NCBI GenBank assembly: GCA_965249895.1
Contig: CBDFNC010000003.1
Span: forward strand, 558,001-622,000
DNA length: 64,000 nt
Direction of reading: 5' to 3'
From: CBDFNC01 sp965249895
GTDB lineage: Bacteria; Pseudomonadota; Gammaproteobacteria; Enterobacterales; CBDFNC01
Of the stretch, positions 18,222 to 26,578 are shown piece by piece (positions within the stretch are counted from its first letter, which is position 1; every line of letters begins with the position of its first letter). Below the pieces are notes generated by a model. That model searched no databases, was not told where the DNA came from, and was given only the letters and a program-made list of their open reading frames with translations. The translations under genes were made by a program, and so were the position numbers.

Positions 18222-18635
18222 ATGAGTCTGGAAAAAGCACTGAGTAAAATAGAGCGGGTTTTAGCCAAGGTATGGCGGGCCAGAGAAGAAAAAATTAACT
18301 CCAGTGATGTCAGCTTTAACGAGTATTACTACCTCAATACCTTGATGGAACTCGATCGGCCCAGGTTATCGGACATAGCGGAGCAACTTGGAGTTTCCAA
18401 AGCGTCAGCCAGCACTATGATGAGCAAACTACGCGATAAAGGGTTAGTGATAAAAATCGCTTCCCTTGAAGATAAACGCAGCTTTCGGTTTCACCTGAGC
18501 GAGCAAGGGGCTCAATTTATGGACGTTGACCTCGAGGTATATCAGGGTTTTGTTAAGCGGGTGCGAGGCGTGTTGACCGAAGAAGAGTTTGAGAGCTATC
18601 GGTTAATCAATATTAAGCTCAGTCAGAATTTATAA
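18222..18635 (+). CDS. MarR-family transcriptional regulator
   Basis: A 137-residue winged-helix regulator. The recognition region reads RLSDIAEQLGVSKASASTMMSKLRDKGLV, followed by a wing with SLEDKRSFRFHLSEQG, typical of MarR. Its TAA stop abuts the ATG of the MATE transporter with no bases between, so the two are an operon. It most likely represses this operon and is released by a ligand exported by the transporter (family knowledge plus inference). Confidence 0.92.
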   Translation: MSLEKALSKIERVLAKVWRAREEKINSSDVSFNEYYYLNTLMELDRPRLSDIAEQLGVSKASASTMMSKLRDKGLVIKIASLEDKRSFRFHLSEQGAQFMDVDLEVYQGFVKRVRGVLTEEEFESYRLINIKLSQNL

Positions 18636-19994
18636 ATGAGCAGCGTAAATCCAACAGCGGATAATCAGGATCTCCATAAGGCGCCTTTAGTGCCATTAAT
18701 TATGCGTTATATCCTGCCGACCATAGTGGCGATGGCGGTGACCGGAATATATTTTGTTATCGACGGTATGTTTATTGGTCATTACGAGGGATATATCGGC
18801 TTGGCGGCGATTAATCTTGCTTGGCCTTTAGTTGGGCTGATTATGGCGGTTGGGGCCATGACAGGGATGGGCGCCGGCACTCAAATTTCCGCCGCTGTGG
18901 GCCGGGGTGAGACAGATAAAGCGCGGATCATCTTATTTAATGCACTACTTTTATTGCTTATTTTAAGTTTAGTCCTGACCCTGATTGGGCTGTTTTATGT
19001 GGAGCCTCTATTGGCGCTAACGGGCGCCAGGGGTGAAGTGTTTGAACCGGCCAGAGATTACGCCACTTATATGTTTCTGGGCTCAGTTTTTCCGGCGAGC
19101 GGCCTGGCGTTAACTATGTTAATTCGCAACGATGGTCGTCCCGGGCTGACCACTTGCATTATGATGATTGGCGCCTTAGCGAATATTCTACTGGATTACG
19201 TGTTTGTTGCCTGGCTGAAATGGGGAGTTCCTGGTGCGGCAATTGCCACAGTTATTGCTCAAGGGATCACCGCTATTTGGTGTGTCGCCTATTTCTTTAG
19301 CAATAAGTCCAACCTCAGATTAACTCGTAAAGATGCTATTTTCGATCTCAAGATCATCCGCAGAATATGTGCAATCGGTTTTGCCAGTCTGGTTATGCAG
19401 TTATATATCAGCGCGTTAATTTTAGTGCATAACAAGGTGCTGTTAAAATTTGCCGGAGATATGGAGTTGGCAGCCTTTGCCATTATCGGTTATGTGGAAA
19501 CTATTTTTTATCTGGTAGCGGAAGGCATAGCTTTAGGGCTCCAACCTATACTAAGTCAAAATTTTGGTGCCGGTGAACGTAAACGCTTATTTAATACCTT
19601 TTATATGGGCGCAGCTATGGCTCTGGGAGTTGGGCTTATGGGAGTTGCTCTGGTTTGGGTGGCGCCACAAACTATTATCAGTCTGTTTGTGGATGAAGGT
19701 GAATTGTTCCGCCAGATGACAGAGCATGGCCTCCAGCTCTATCTTATTAGTTTACCGCTGGAAACCCTGGTTCTGGTTGCTATCGTCTTCTTTCAAGTGG
19801 TTAATAAGGAGGCATCGGCAAACCTCCTGACCATAGCTAAGATCCTGCTGCTGTTCCCCGTGATTTACTTTATGGCTGAGCTCTTTGGCTTGGATGGGAT
19901 CTGGTTAAGTATGCCAATCGTTAACTTGATCCTGGTATTGGTTTTTGTGGCACTATTTTATCGCTATCTCAACACGAGCACAGTTAAAAAATAA
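18636..19994 (+). CDS. MATE-family efflux transporter
   Basis: A 452-residue inner-membrane protein with about 12 hydrophobic segments and the two MatE halves typical of Na+- or H+-driven multidrug and toxin extrusion. Diagnostic stretches are FVIDGMFIGHYEG near the start, GMGAGTQISAAVGRG in the first half and EGIALGLQPILSQNFGAG at the start of the second. Co-transcribed with the MarR gene immediately upstream. Its last 11 bases overlap the convergent PLD gene. Confidence 0.92.
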   Translation: MSSVNPTADNQDLHKAPLVPLIMRYILPTIVAMAVTGIYFVIDGMFIGHYEGYIGLAAINLAWPLVGLIMAVGAMTGMGAGTQISAAVGRGETDKARIILFNALLLLLILSLVLTLIGLFYVEPLLALTGARGEVFEPARDYATYMFLGSVFPASGLALTMLIRNDGRPGLTTCIMMIGALANILLDYVFVAWLKWGVPGAAIATVIAQGITAIWCVAYFFSNKSNLRLTRKDAIFDLKIIRRICAIGFASLVMQLYISALILVHNKVLLKFAGDMELAAFAIIGYVETIFYLVAEGIALGLQPILSQNFGAGERKRLFNTFYMGAAMALGVGLMGVALVWVAPQTIISLFVDEGELFRQMTEHGLQLYLISLPLETLVLVAIVFFQVVNKEASANLLTIAKILLLFPVIYFMAELFGLDGIWLSMPIVNLILVLVFVALFYRYLNTSTVKK

Positions 19995-21276
19995 TATCAC
20001 TGACCCGACCGATCAACTTGCGTCCCAGGTTAAGTTTGCCTATGGGGTAGCTTTGTTGACTCCAGTCACGGTTAAACATAAGCAGGTAGTCCTGAACTAA
20101 CGGGCCGGTAAAAAAGGCAAACAACTCATAGTTATGGTCCAGCGCACCACTGGTAAAATTAGTCGAACCAATAGCCAGCTCGAAGTTATCGGTAAGCACC
20201 ATTTTTACATGTAATTCGGCGCCGGGTTTGATTTTGTAATAGTGGTACTGCACATGAATGTGTGGGTGCTGCTGTTTTAAATCTTCGAAGCGCTCAATGA
20301 GCTTATTATTGGCGCCACCATACCAGTTAAAACCATAAAGGTTGGTGGCTGGATCCACTAGCAGTCTGACTTTCACACCACGTAGCGCCGCTTTTTCTAC
20401 TGCGGCAATAAGCTGGCTATCGTTAAACAACAGTTGGGCAATATCTATACTGGAGCTGGCTTCATTGATTTGGCGAAGCAGGTTAGTTCGAGTATTTTTG
20501 ATATGAGCGGAAGTTAGCGTTAGGCGGGCACTGTTTAGACTGTAGTTAATTTCGCTCAGGTAGCGCGCCATCAGGGTTCTGGCCGCTTCGTCCCGATAAA
20601 ACACCATCTGTTGTAGCGGCTTACCATAACTAAGAAACCAGTTGTTAATAAAGGATATTTCTACTTCTTCCACCCAAGGGCCGAGCACGTGCACCATAGT
20701 GTCATGATTGTTTTCTGTCCAGGTACAAAAATTCATCCCGCCTACTAAGGCCTGTATGCCATCCACCACCAGCAGCTTGTTGTGGTCTATGGCCAGCGGG
20801 TTGCTGGAAATAAAGGCTGTTTCCATATGCGCGACCGGTAAACCTAACCCTTTTGCTTTACTTGATTTCTGCCTGAAGTCAGGTTTTACAACGGGGCGAT
20901 TTATGCTGGCCTGGTATTTAATTTTTTCACTGATGGCCGTATTTTTCTTTCTGGCCTGGGTATAGCTGTCCGCTTCTCCGTCCAGGATCAGTAAAACCTG
21001 GACACCCTGATTTTGTTTTTCTGTTAATAAACTCAGGATCTGATCACCGATATCACCGCCAAACAGATACATATTAAAATAAATGGACTGATTCGCGCTC
21101 TCTATCATGGACAGGGCGGCGGAAAAAACCTGCTGCTTGTCTTCCAATTTTTTTGCTGCACAGTCTTTAACTCCCCAATCCTGTTGTATAAGTTCGGGTT
21201 TAATCTGGGTAAGGAAATGGCGTCTGACGCGTCTTTTGCTTAACCAAGTCTTGAGGTAGGGGTTATCTTTTGTCAT
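19984..21276 (-). CDS. Phospholipase D-like (cardiolipin synthase-type) protein
   Basis: A 430-residue PLD-superfamily enzyme with two HKD motifs: H165-N-K167...D172 (IDHNKLLVVDG, then GGMNF) and H356-V-K358...D363 (LHVKMVLTDN, then GSTNFTSGALDHN). Such proteins transfer phosphatidyl groups or hydrolyse phosphodiesters. There is no obvious transmembrane anchor at the N-terminus, unlike ClsA, so it resembles ClsB-type or diverged PLDs. It overlaps the MATE gene 3' end and is divergent, by 77 bp, from a YiiX-like amidase, suggesting shared control. Confidence 0.88.
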   Translation of the reverse strand: MTKDNPYLKTWLSKRRVRRHFLTQIKPELIQQDWGVKDCAAKKLEDKQQVFSAALSMIESANQSIYFNMYLFGGDIGDQILSLLTEKQNQGVQVLLILDGEADSYTQARKKNTAISEKIKYQASINRPVVKPDFRQKSSKAKGLGLPVAHMETAFISSNPLAIDHNKLLVVDGIQALVGGMNFCTWTENNHDTMVHVLGPWVEEVEISFINNWFLSYGKPLQQMVFYRDEAARTLMARYLSEINYSLNSARLTLTSAHIKNTRTNLLRQINEASSSIDIAQLLFNDSQLIAAVEKAALRGVKVRLLVDPATNLYGFNWYGGANNKLIERFEDLKQQHPHIHVQYHYYKIKPGAELHVKMVLTDNFELAIGSTNFTSGALDHNYELFAFFTGPLVQDYLLMFNRDWSQQSYPIGKLNLGRKLIGRVSDIIF

Positions 21277-21353
21277 CGGTTTACTCAGTATGTGTTGTGC
21301 GTATCAATATATATCAATAAATTGTAAAATTCAGGACAGTTGAAGGAGGTTTA

Positions 21354-21989
21354 ATGATAAACAATACTGCTAATTACACTGATATCAGAGATCTGATGCA
21401 ACCCGGAGATATCATCGCTTTTTCCGGCAAAGGACATTTTTCTCGAGCGATAAAACAAGTGACGGAAGGCTGTGTGTCTCACGTAGGAGTCATCTTACAA
21501 TCCAAGCTGATGATCGATGATAAACCGCAGGACGGTTATTTTAATCAGATCATTGAGTCTGCGACGATTAATGGCTTTTCAGGGGTTTCTATAAATCGGT
21601 TAAGCGAGCGGTTAGCCTCATATTCGGGAGAGATCTGGTGGTTACCATTAAGCCAGCAAAGTAGAGCCAAAATGGACACTAAGGCTTTTTACGATTTTCT
21701 GTTGCACCAGGAAAGTAAAGAGTATGACTTGCCTCAAGCGATTAAAGCCGGACTGGATATGTTTGATAACGTTCCATTGTTGGAATTACTCAGTGAAAGC
21801 CAGGAGGATTATGCTCGCTTCTTTTGCTCCGAGTTAGTCGCTGCTGGTTTAAAAGCCGCCGGAGTACTGGATAATATTAATGCATCGGAAGTTACTCCCA
21901 TCGACTTGTGTCGGCTGCCATTGTTCCAGGAAGGCTACTATCAGATAAAAGGTCTGGATAAGGATATTGCCGGGTTTAACGGGTTGTAG
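21354..21989 (+). CDS. YiiX/YebB-like permuted papain-fold cysteine hydrolase
   Basis: A 211-residue protein with the circularly permuted NlpC/P60 layout: catalytic His in VSHVGVIL (H43) and catalytic Cys in FFCSELVAAGL (C158), with an intervening KEYD segment. Members act on peptidoglycan peptides or lipids; no signal peptide is visible, so a cytoplasmic or membrane-surface substrate is possible. A GGAGG ribosome site precedes the ATG. Divergent from the PLD-like gene. Its stop codon touches a dispersed repeat. Confidence 0.75.
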   Translation: MINNTANYTDIRDLMQPGDIIAFSGKGHFSRAIKQVTEGCVSHVGVILQSKLMIDDKPQDGYFNQIIESATINGFSGVSINRLSERLASYSGEIWWLPLSQQSRAKMDTKAFYDFLLHQESKEYDLPQAIKAGLDMFDNVPLLELLSESQEDYARFFCSELVAAGLKAAGVLDNINASEVTPIDLCRLPLFQEGYYQIKGLDKDIAGFNGL

Positions 21990-22140
21990 GAGACGAACCC
22001 ATCTCAGGAATGAGGTGTTAAGCGCATGGATGCACGTTCGGCGAACCTTGCTGGCACTGGCTTCGCCCTTTTTGCCTATAAAGAGGTACCTGCTCCGCAA
22101 AGACTGCAACAATTGTTACCTTTATTCCCGTGATTTGATG
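21990..22140. repeat. Dispersed intergenic repeat, copy 1
   Basis: This copy shares blocks with three other intergenic sites in the window. Its CGAACCCATCTCAGG..TGAG block followed by AAGCGCATGGATGCACGTTC recurs at 32332-32385 (same orientation) and at 42489-42541 (inverted). Its GCCTATAAAGAGG block recurs inverted at 25203-25214 and 42447-42460. Its AACAATTGTTACC block recurs inverted near 32310. It starts right after the stop codon of the YiiX-like gene. Confidence 0.8.
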
Positions 22141-22146
22141 GATACC

Positions 22147-22486
22147 ATAAGGGTATCGTCGTTTTAATGGGTTGAGTTAAGCAGAAAAAAGGCAGAGTAT
22201 TTTCCTCTGCCCGATTCACAGCCGTGGACGTTCTGGATAAGGGTATCGTCGTTTTAATGGGTTGAGTTAAGCAGAAAAAAGGCAGAGTATTTTCCTCTGC
22301 CCGATTCACAGCCGTGGACGTTCGGGATAAGGGTATCGTCGTTTTAATGGGTTGAGTTAAGCAGAAAAAAGGCAGAATATTTTCCTCTGCCCGATTCACA
22401 GCCGTGGACGTTCTGGATAAGGGTATCGTCGTTTTAATGGGTTGAGTTAAGCAGAAAAAAGGCAGAGTATTTTCCTCTGCCCGATT
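22147..22486. repeat. Four tandem 90-bp units, each with a terminator-like hairpin
   Basis: Units begin at 22149, 22239, 22329 and 22419, exactly 90 bp apart; the last stops at 22486. Each has GGCAGAG, a seven-base loop and CTCTGCC (22191-22211 and every 90 bp on). Read on the minus strand, this hairpin is followed by six T's, as in an intrinsic terminator; on the plus strand it is not. The third unit carries one stem change (G to A on plus) that still allows a G-U pair only in minus-strand RNA. Because 90 is a multiple of three, a 107-codon repetitive frame stays open on the minus strand, but it looks fortuitous. Confidence 0.9.
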
Positions 22487-22932
22487 AAGTGGGGTACATC
22501 CTTGTATTCGTCAGGGTCCATTTTCTAATTATTAAGCATGGACTTTAGCTAATGCATTACACATGCCAAAAAAAATAGCTATCTGTATTAGTAAGTTGCA
22601 GTGGGCCTGAAGAAGGCAGGGAAAAGTCTGTTAAATAGTCTGACGATTGTTTTTATTGCAATGAGGAAAAAAAGGGGGAAATAACAATCCCCACAAAGAT
22701 AAAAAGAATGCAAAGGGTTGGTTAAAACACAAATATTGCGCCATCTGTGTTTGCAGATATTTATAACCCTGTGACCATAAATTAACAATTCGGCTATTTC
22801 TCAATTGCTCTTCGGTATTTTCAATGTTTGTTAGCTGCTCCTCTTAATCAATACATTACTGTCGATTCTTCCGGGTCGTAAGCATGCATTAATTTATTAG
22901 TCTAGGCTGGAAGTAAAGGTTTCTTAATTGCA
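22487..22932. other. AT-rich gene-free stretch upstream of the EAL gene
   Basis: No ORF with coding character on either strand. It is A/T-rich, with several A and T runs. It should include the promoter of the downstream EAL gene. No recognised operator found. Confidence 0.4.
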
Positions 22933-23706
22933 GTGAGTCCTATTAAGATGCAGTCCTACTCCTACGCTATAGAGCATGGACAGTTTGAAAGCTGGTATCA
23001 GCCCAAAGTCCCCCTTATTGGTTACCATCCTCCAGAGGCTGAAGTGCTTGCCAGGTGGGTTCAAGCAGATAATCACGTCCTGAGCGCCGCGCAATTTATT
23101 GCGGATGTTGAATCGTCCGGCGATTTATTACGCATGACCCAAGTTTTGTTCGAACAAGGCTTGTTGATGATAAACCGCTGTCGTTATAACGGGGTGAAGT
23201 TAAAGCTGAACTTTAATCTGGATGCAAAGCATCTTGATAATCCCTATTTACTGGACTGGTTTTGCCGGCGGGTCACGGCTTTTGGTATTCCTGCATACGC
23301 TGTAGGTTTTGAGCTAAAGGCAGCAAAATTACCCGCCCTTTGGCACGTAGCACAGGAGCACCTTAGCTTACTTCGGCATTATGGTTTTCGCCTTTCTCTG
23401 GATAATTATGACCACAGGTATAAAAGTTTGATCGATCTGCCTGAGCCTGTTTTTGGTGAGGTGAAGTTGGATATTAGTTTGGTCGAACAGCTTAAGGCGG
23501 GCATCACTAGTGAAATAAAATACAGTATTGCTCAGGCCCAGGCCGCAGGCTTAGTTGTTGTTGCAGAAGGGGTGGAAGTATCGGAGCAGTTTGATCGCTT
23601 GGGTACACTCGGGGTGGATTGCGCACAGGGATATTATATTAGTCAACCATTGGATCATAAACTGATGCTACAGCGAATAAGGCGTGAGTTTCGTATGCTT
23701 CACTAA
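22933..23706 (+). CDS. Stand-alone EAL-domain protein, probably degenerate
   Basis: A protein of 257 residues that is little more than one EAL (c-di-GMP phosphodiesterase) domain. EVLARW replaces EALxRW but keeps the Glu, and KLD and AEGVE are intact. The loop-6 motif DDFGTG is changed to DNYDHR, losing the second metal-binding Asp, and the ELTES motif is ELKAA. It is therefore likely inactive or weakly active, perhaps a c-di-GMP binder or protein-interaction module. Start uncertain: GTG at 22933 or ATG at 22948; neither has a strong ribosome site. Confidence 0.8.
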   Translation: MSPIKMQSYSYAIEHGQFESWYQPKVPLIGYHPPEAEVLARWVQADNHVLSAAQFIADVESSGDLLRMTQVLFEQGLLMINRCRYNGVKLKLNFNLDAKHLDNPYLLDWFCRRVTAFGIPAYAVGFELKAAKLPALWHVAQEHLSLLRHYGFRLSLDNYDHRYKSLIDLPEPVFGEVKLDISLVEQLKAGITSEIKYSIAQAQAAGLVVVAEGVEVSEQFDRLGTLGVDCAQGYYISQPLDHKLMLQRIRREFRMLH

Positions 23707-23853
23707 CCGCCGTAGTAGCACAACAGAAAGCACCCACCGCCAGCGGTTATAAACAAACGTCAGAGAGTAGATCTGTAGGTCATGAAACCTTGCTGTACAG
23801 GAGGTTTCTGCTAATTGGATTTGATTTTAATAGTGAAAAACCGATAAAATCCC

Positions 23854-23880
23854 AGTCTTCTGTTACATTATAACAAGACT
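23854..23880 (+). promoter_or_regulatory. Zur-like operator upstream of the M23 endopeptidase gene
   Basis: TGTTACATTATAACA at 23861-23875 matches the gammaproteobacterial Zur core TGTTATAATATAACA at 13 of 15 positions. Flanking AGTCTT (23854-23859) and AAGACT (23875-23880) extend the dyad. It ends only a few bases before the start codon, so a bound repressor would block initiation. Zur is the zinc-uptake repressor; binding here is inferred from sequence. Confidence 0.55.
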
Positions 23881-23884
23881 TGGC

Positions 23885-25168
23885 ATGGCTATTCTGGTTT
23901 CTAAATTATCGCGTTTTCCCCGTAAGCACTTGTTTGCCATATTATTCTTATTTTTGGCTAGTTTTATTGTTCTCATGTTCCCGAGTCGGCAGCATCACCC
24001 AGTTGTCAGAGAGTTACCTTTGAACATTAACAGAGCTGAGCCAGATCTTCCCAGTGATCAAGACGTTATTGAATCGTCGCAGGAGCTTCAGACCCTAATA
24101 GGGATAAGGGAGCATAATCTAAAGGTGAAGTCCGGCGATACTCTCAGCCATATCTTTCACAATTTACGTATTTCCGCTGCTGTCCTGCAAGAGTTGTTAA
24201 CCGCAGATGAAGAATACCTTCACTTAGGTAACCTTCAGCCTGGCCAGAGATTAAAGCTGAACATAGATCAAGATACTAACCAATTGTCTAGGCTAGAGCT
24301 GAAAATTGATAAGGCCACTACCCTGGTTTTTCAGCTGGAAGGAGAGGGTTATAAATCTAAGCTAGAGGTGCTAGAGGGGGTTTGGGCGCAAAGAGCGGTT
24401 ACCGGAGAAATAAACGGCAGTTTCTATTTAAGCGCCAAGCGTGCCGGTTTAAATGCCGGGCAAGTTCAGCAAATAGCCAACTTGTTGCAATACAAACTCA
24501 ACTTTAAGCGTCAACTTAGGGCCGGGGACAGTTTTAATGTATTGGTCTCGGATCAGCTGGTTGAAGGTGAAAAGAGTGGTCAAAACGAATTGTTGGCAGT
24601 GGTGCTTACCACCCGACATCAAAGCTATAGCGCATTTTTACACCAGGATGGGCGCTATTATGATGCTGTAGGCAAGGGGCTGAATAAGGCGTATCGTAAA
24701 TATCCCACTAACAAACGCTACCGGATAAGTTCATCGTTTAATCTGAAACGTCGTCACCCAGTTACCGGGAAAATCAGGCCCCATTATGGCACTGACTTTG
24801 CGACACCGACCGGTACATCCGTATATTCCATTGGCGATGCAGTGGTAACCCGGGTTGGTAATCACCCGTTTGCCGGCAAGTATTTAGTACTTAAACACGG
24901 CCGCAAGTATGTGACACGTTACTTGCACCTTTCCAAGATCCTGGTGAGAAAAGGTCAGCATGTGTCTATGGGGCAAAGAGTGGCTCTGTCTGGCAATACC
25001 GGCCGCTCCACAGGGGCTCATTTACATTATGAGCTCCATGTAAACGGTAAAAAGGTTAACCCAATGAAAGTGAAGCTTCCTTTGTCGGAATCTGTGCCAA
25101 GTAAACAAAAAACGGCCTTTATGAATACTAAGGTTAGCTACCTTAAAATAATGGGTGTGGAAAGCTAG
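23885..25168 (+). CDS. M23-family peptidoglycan DD-endopeptidase (MepM/ShyB-like)
   Basis: A 427-residue envelope hydrolase that should cut peptide cross-links during wall growth. One N-terminal membrane segment (FAILFLFLASFIVLMF) is followed by an OapA/LysM-like region (LKVKSGDTLSHIFHNL) and a C-terminal LytM/M23 domain. The zinc site is intact: HYGTDFATPTG supplies His and Asp, and GAHLHYELHVNG the HxH pair. The architecture matches MepM and the Vibrio ShyB. The Zur-like dyad directly upstream suggests expression under zinc starvation, as known for ShyB. The ribosome site is weak. Confidence 0.9.
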   Translation: MAILVSKLSRFPRKHLFAILFLFLASFIVLMFPSRQHHPVVRELPLNINRAEPDLPSDQDVIESSQELQTLIGIREHNLKVKSGDTLSHIFHNLRISAAVLQELLTADEEYLHLGNLQPGQRLKLNIDQDTNQLSRLELKIDKATTLVFQLEGEGYKSKLEVLEGVWAQRAVTGEINGSFYLSAKRAGLNAGQVQQIANLLQYKLNFKRQLRAGDSFNVLVSDQLVEGEKSGQNELLAVVLTTRHQSYSAFLHQDGRYYDAVGKGLNKAYRKYPTNKRYRISSSFNLKRRHPVTGKIRPHYGTDFATPTGTSVYSIGDAVVTRVGNHPFAGKYLVLKHGRKYVTRYLHLSKILVRKGQHVSMGQRVALSGNTGRSTGAHLHYELHVNGKKVNPMKVKLPLSESVPSKQKTAFMNTKVSYLKIMGVES

Positions 25169-25180
25169 TGATTATCCTGA

Positions 25181-25250
25181 CGCGCCGCTCTCAAGAGCGG
25201 ATGCCTCTTTATAGGTGAACACAGCGAACGCGATATTCGCCGAATCATGG
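25181..25250. repeat. Dispersed intergenic repeat, copy 4, with hairpin
   Basis: CCGCTCT-CA-AGAGCGG at 25185-25200 is a perfect hairpin, followed by ATGCCTCTTTATAGG, which is shared with 42446-42460 and, inverted, with 22072-22086. It sits between the convergent M23 and REC-EAL genes and may act as a terminator for both. Confidence 0.65.
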
Positions 25251-26453
25251 CTAGGAAGGCTGATTATATTGGTTTAACCAGCTAAGGAAATCATCTAAGG
25301 GCATGGGTTTGGCGTAATAGTAGCCCTGTGCCAGCTCACAACCTAGATTACGGACCAGTTGCAGGTCATCTTCGTTCTCAACCCCTTCTGCCACCGTATG
25401 TATGTCTAATTTAGCGGCTAACTGTAAACTAGACTCCAAGATGGCCAGGCTGACTTTATGCTTACCTGCTCCGTGGACAAACGAATGGTCGACTTTTAGC
25501 TCGGTAAAGGGGATCCGCTTGAGCTGCTCTAAGGTAGAAAAGCCGGTGCCAAAGTCATCGATGGAAAGCCCGATGCCTTTTAGTCTGAAGCGGGTTAAGA
25601 TATCCAGGCTGGTGATAAGATCCCGGGTTACCAGGGATTCGGTTACTTCAATAATGACTTTGTCTGGTGGTATTAGGCGACTTTTTAGTTCCTGTTGCAC
25701 CATTTCCGGGATGTCTAAGTTATCCAGTCCTCTGGGAGAGAAGTTAACGGAGACGGTTAAGTTTAAACCGGCTTTACGCCAGGCTTGCAGATCGGTAAAC
25801 GCGACTGAATAGATTTGCCGGGTTAGGTCACCAATCAAACCTAACTGCTCCGCAATAGGGATAAATATATTGGGGGGGACCATTCCTTTTTCGGGATGAT
25901 GCCAGCGGGCCAGGGCTTCAGCACCGACAACTTGGTTAGTTTTTATATTTAACTGCGGCTGGTAATAGGGATGAATTTGATTTTCCTTAATTGCCTGATG
26001 AAGTTCAGCGCCTAAATCTGGAATGTTCATCATCCTGGAGTGAACCACCTGAGCGACTCCCTGACTGGAAAGCAGTGCTTCTATTTGAGCTGATTTAACC
26101 GGCTTTTCCAGCGAGCCCAATACATTAATCTGTCTTTCCCTGGCTATGCTCTCCGCGGTTTGTAATATTCTGGCATCCTCCCCGCTAATAAGGATCAGGC
26201 CGACCTTCTCTTTTAAGTCTCCCAAATGGCGAATAAGCTGCACACCATCCAGCTCTGGCATGTTTAAGTCGGAAATAAGTACATCGATAGGTTCAATACG
26301 GCAGCTGATGAGTTTTAACGCTAGCTCCGCTTTATCTGTGGTGATGACTTTTTTGACCCCTAATTTTTCCAGCATTCTGGACACACTTCTTAATATAAAG
26401 GTGTCGTCATCAACTACCAGCACTCTGAGATCATTGATTACTTTATCTCGCAT
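25251..26453 (-). CDS. Response regulator with EAL phosphodiesterase output
   Basis: A 400-residue protein: receiver domain (about 1-130; phosphoacceptor Asp in DVLISDLNMPELDG, conserved Lys in GSLEKPVK) then an EAL domain (about 150-395) with intact EALARW, SVNFSP, EVTESLV, DDFGTGFSTL, KVDHSF and AEGVEN motifs. It should degrade c-di-GMP under control of a kinase. The hybrid histidine kinase gene is divergent, 125 bp away, and is the natural partner candidate, since its Hpt domain could phosphorylate this receiver (inference). The layout resembles PvrR/VieA-type regulators. Confidence 0.92.
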   Translation of the reverse strand: MRDKVINDLRVLVVDDDTFILRSVSRMLEKLGVKKVITTDKAELALKLISCRIEPIDVLISDLNMPELDGVQLIRHLGDLKEKVGLILISGEDARILQTAESIARERQINVLGSLEKPVKSAQIEALLSSQGVAQVVHSRMMNIPDLGAELHQAIKENQIHPYYQPQLNIKTNQVVGAEALARWHHPEKGMVPPNIFIPIAEQLGLIGDLTRQIYSVAFTDLQAWRKAGLNLTVSVNFSPRGLDNLDIPEMVQQELKSRLIPPDKVIIEVTESLVTRDLITSLDILTRFRLKGIGLSIDDFGTGFSTLEQLKRIPFTELKVDHSFVHGAGKHKVSLAILESSLQLAAKLDIHTVAEGVENEDDLQLVRNLGCELAQGYYYAKPMPLDDFLSWLNQYNQPS

Positions 26454-26578
26454 AACTTAGCCCCAAAAAAGGCGAGCTTTATAAAAATATAGCTCTATCT
26501 TGCTCGATAACCCAGTGACCGAGAGGCGCAGGATTATGAGCTAAACTGACGTTAGGCTTTGTCAATCAGGCTGAATCT

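Noticed and set aside
22076..22399. A 107-codon minus-strand frame of three 30-residue repeats
   Set aside because: It arises because the 90-bp tandem unit is a multiple of three and has no stop in this frame. There is no ribosome site, and the hairpin structure and spacing explain the conservation better than coding.
21990..22500. CRISPR array
   Set aside because: Repeats are 90 bp, contiguous and without unique spacers, and no cas gene is nearby.
22588..22788. 66-codon minus-strand ORF in the repeat-rich gap
   Set aside because: Composition reflects AT-rich non-coding DNA; there is no ribosome site, domain or supporting context.
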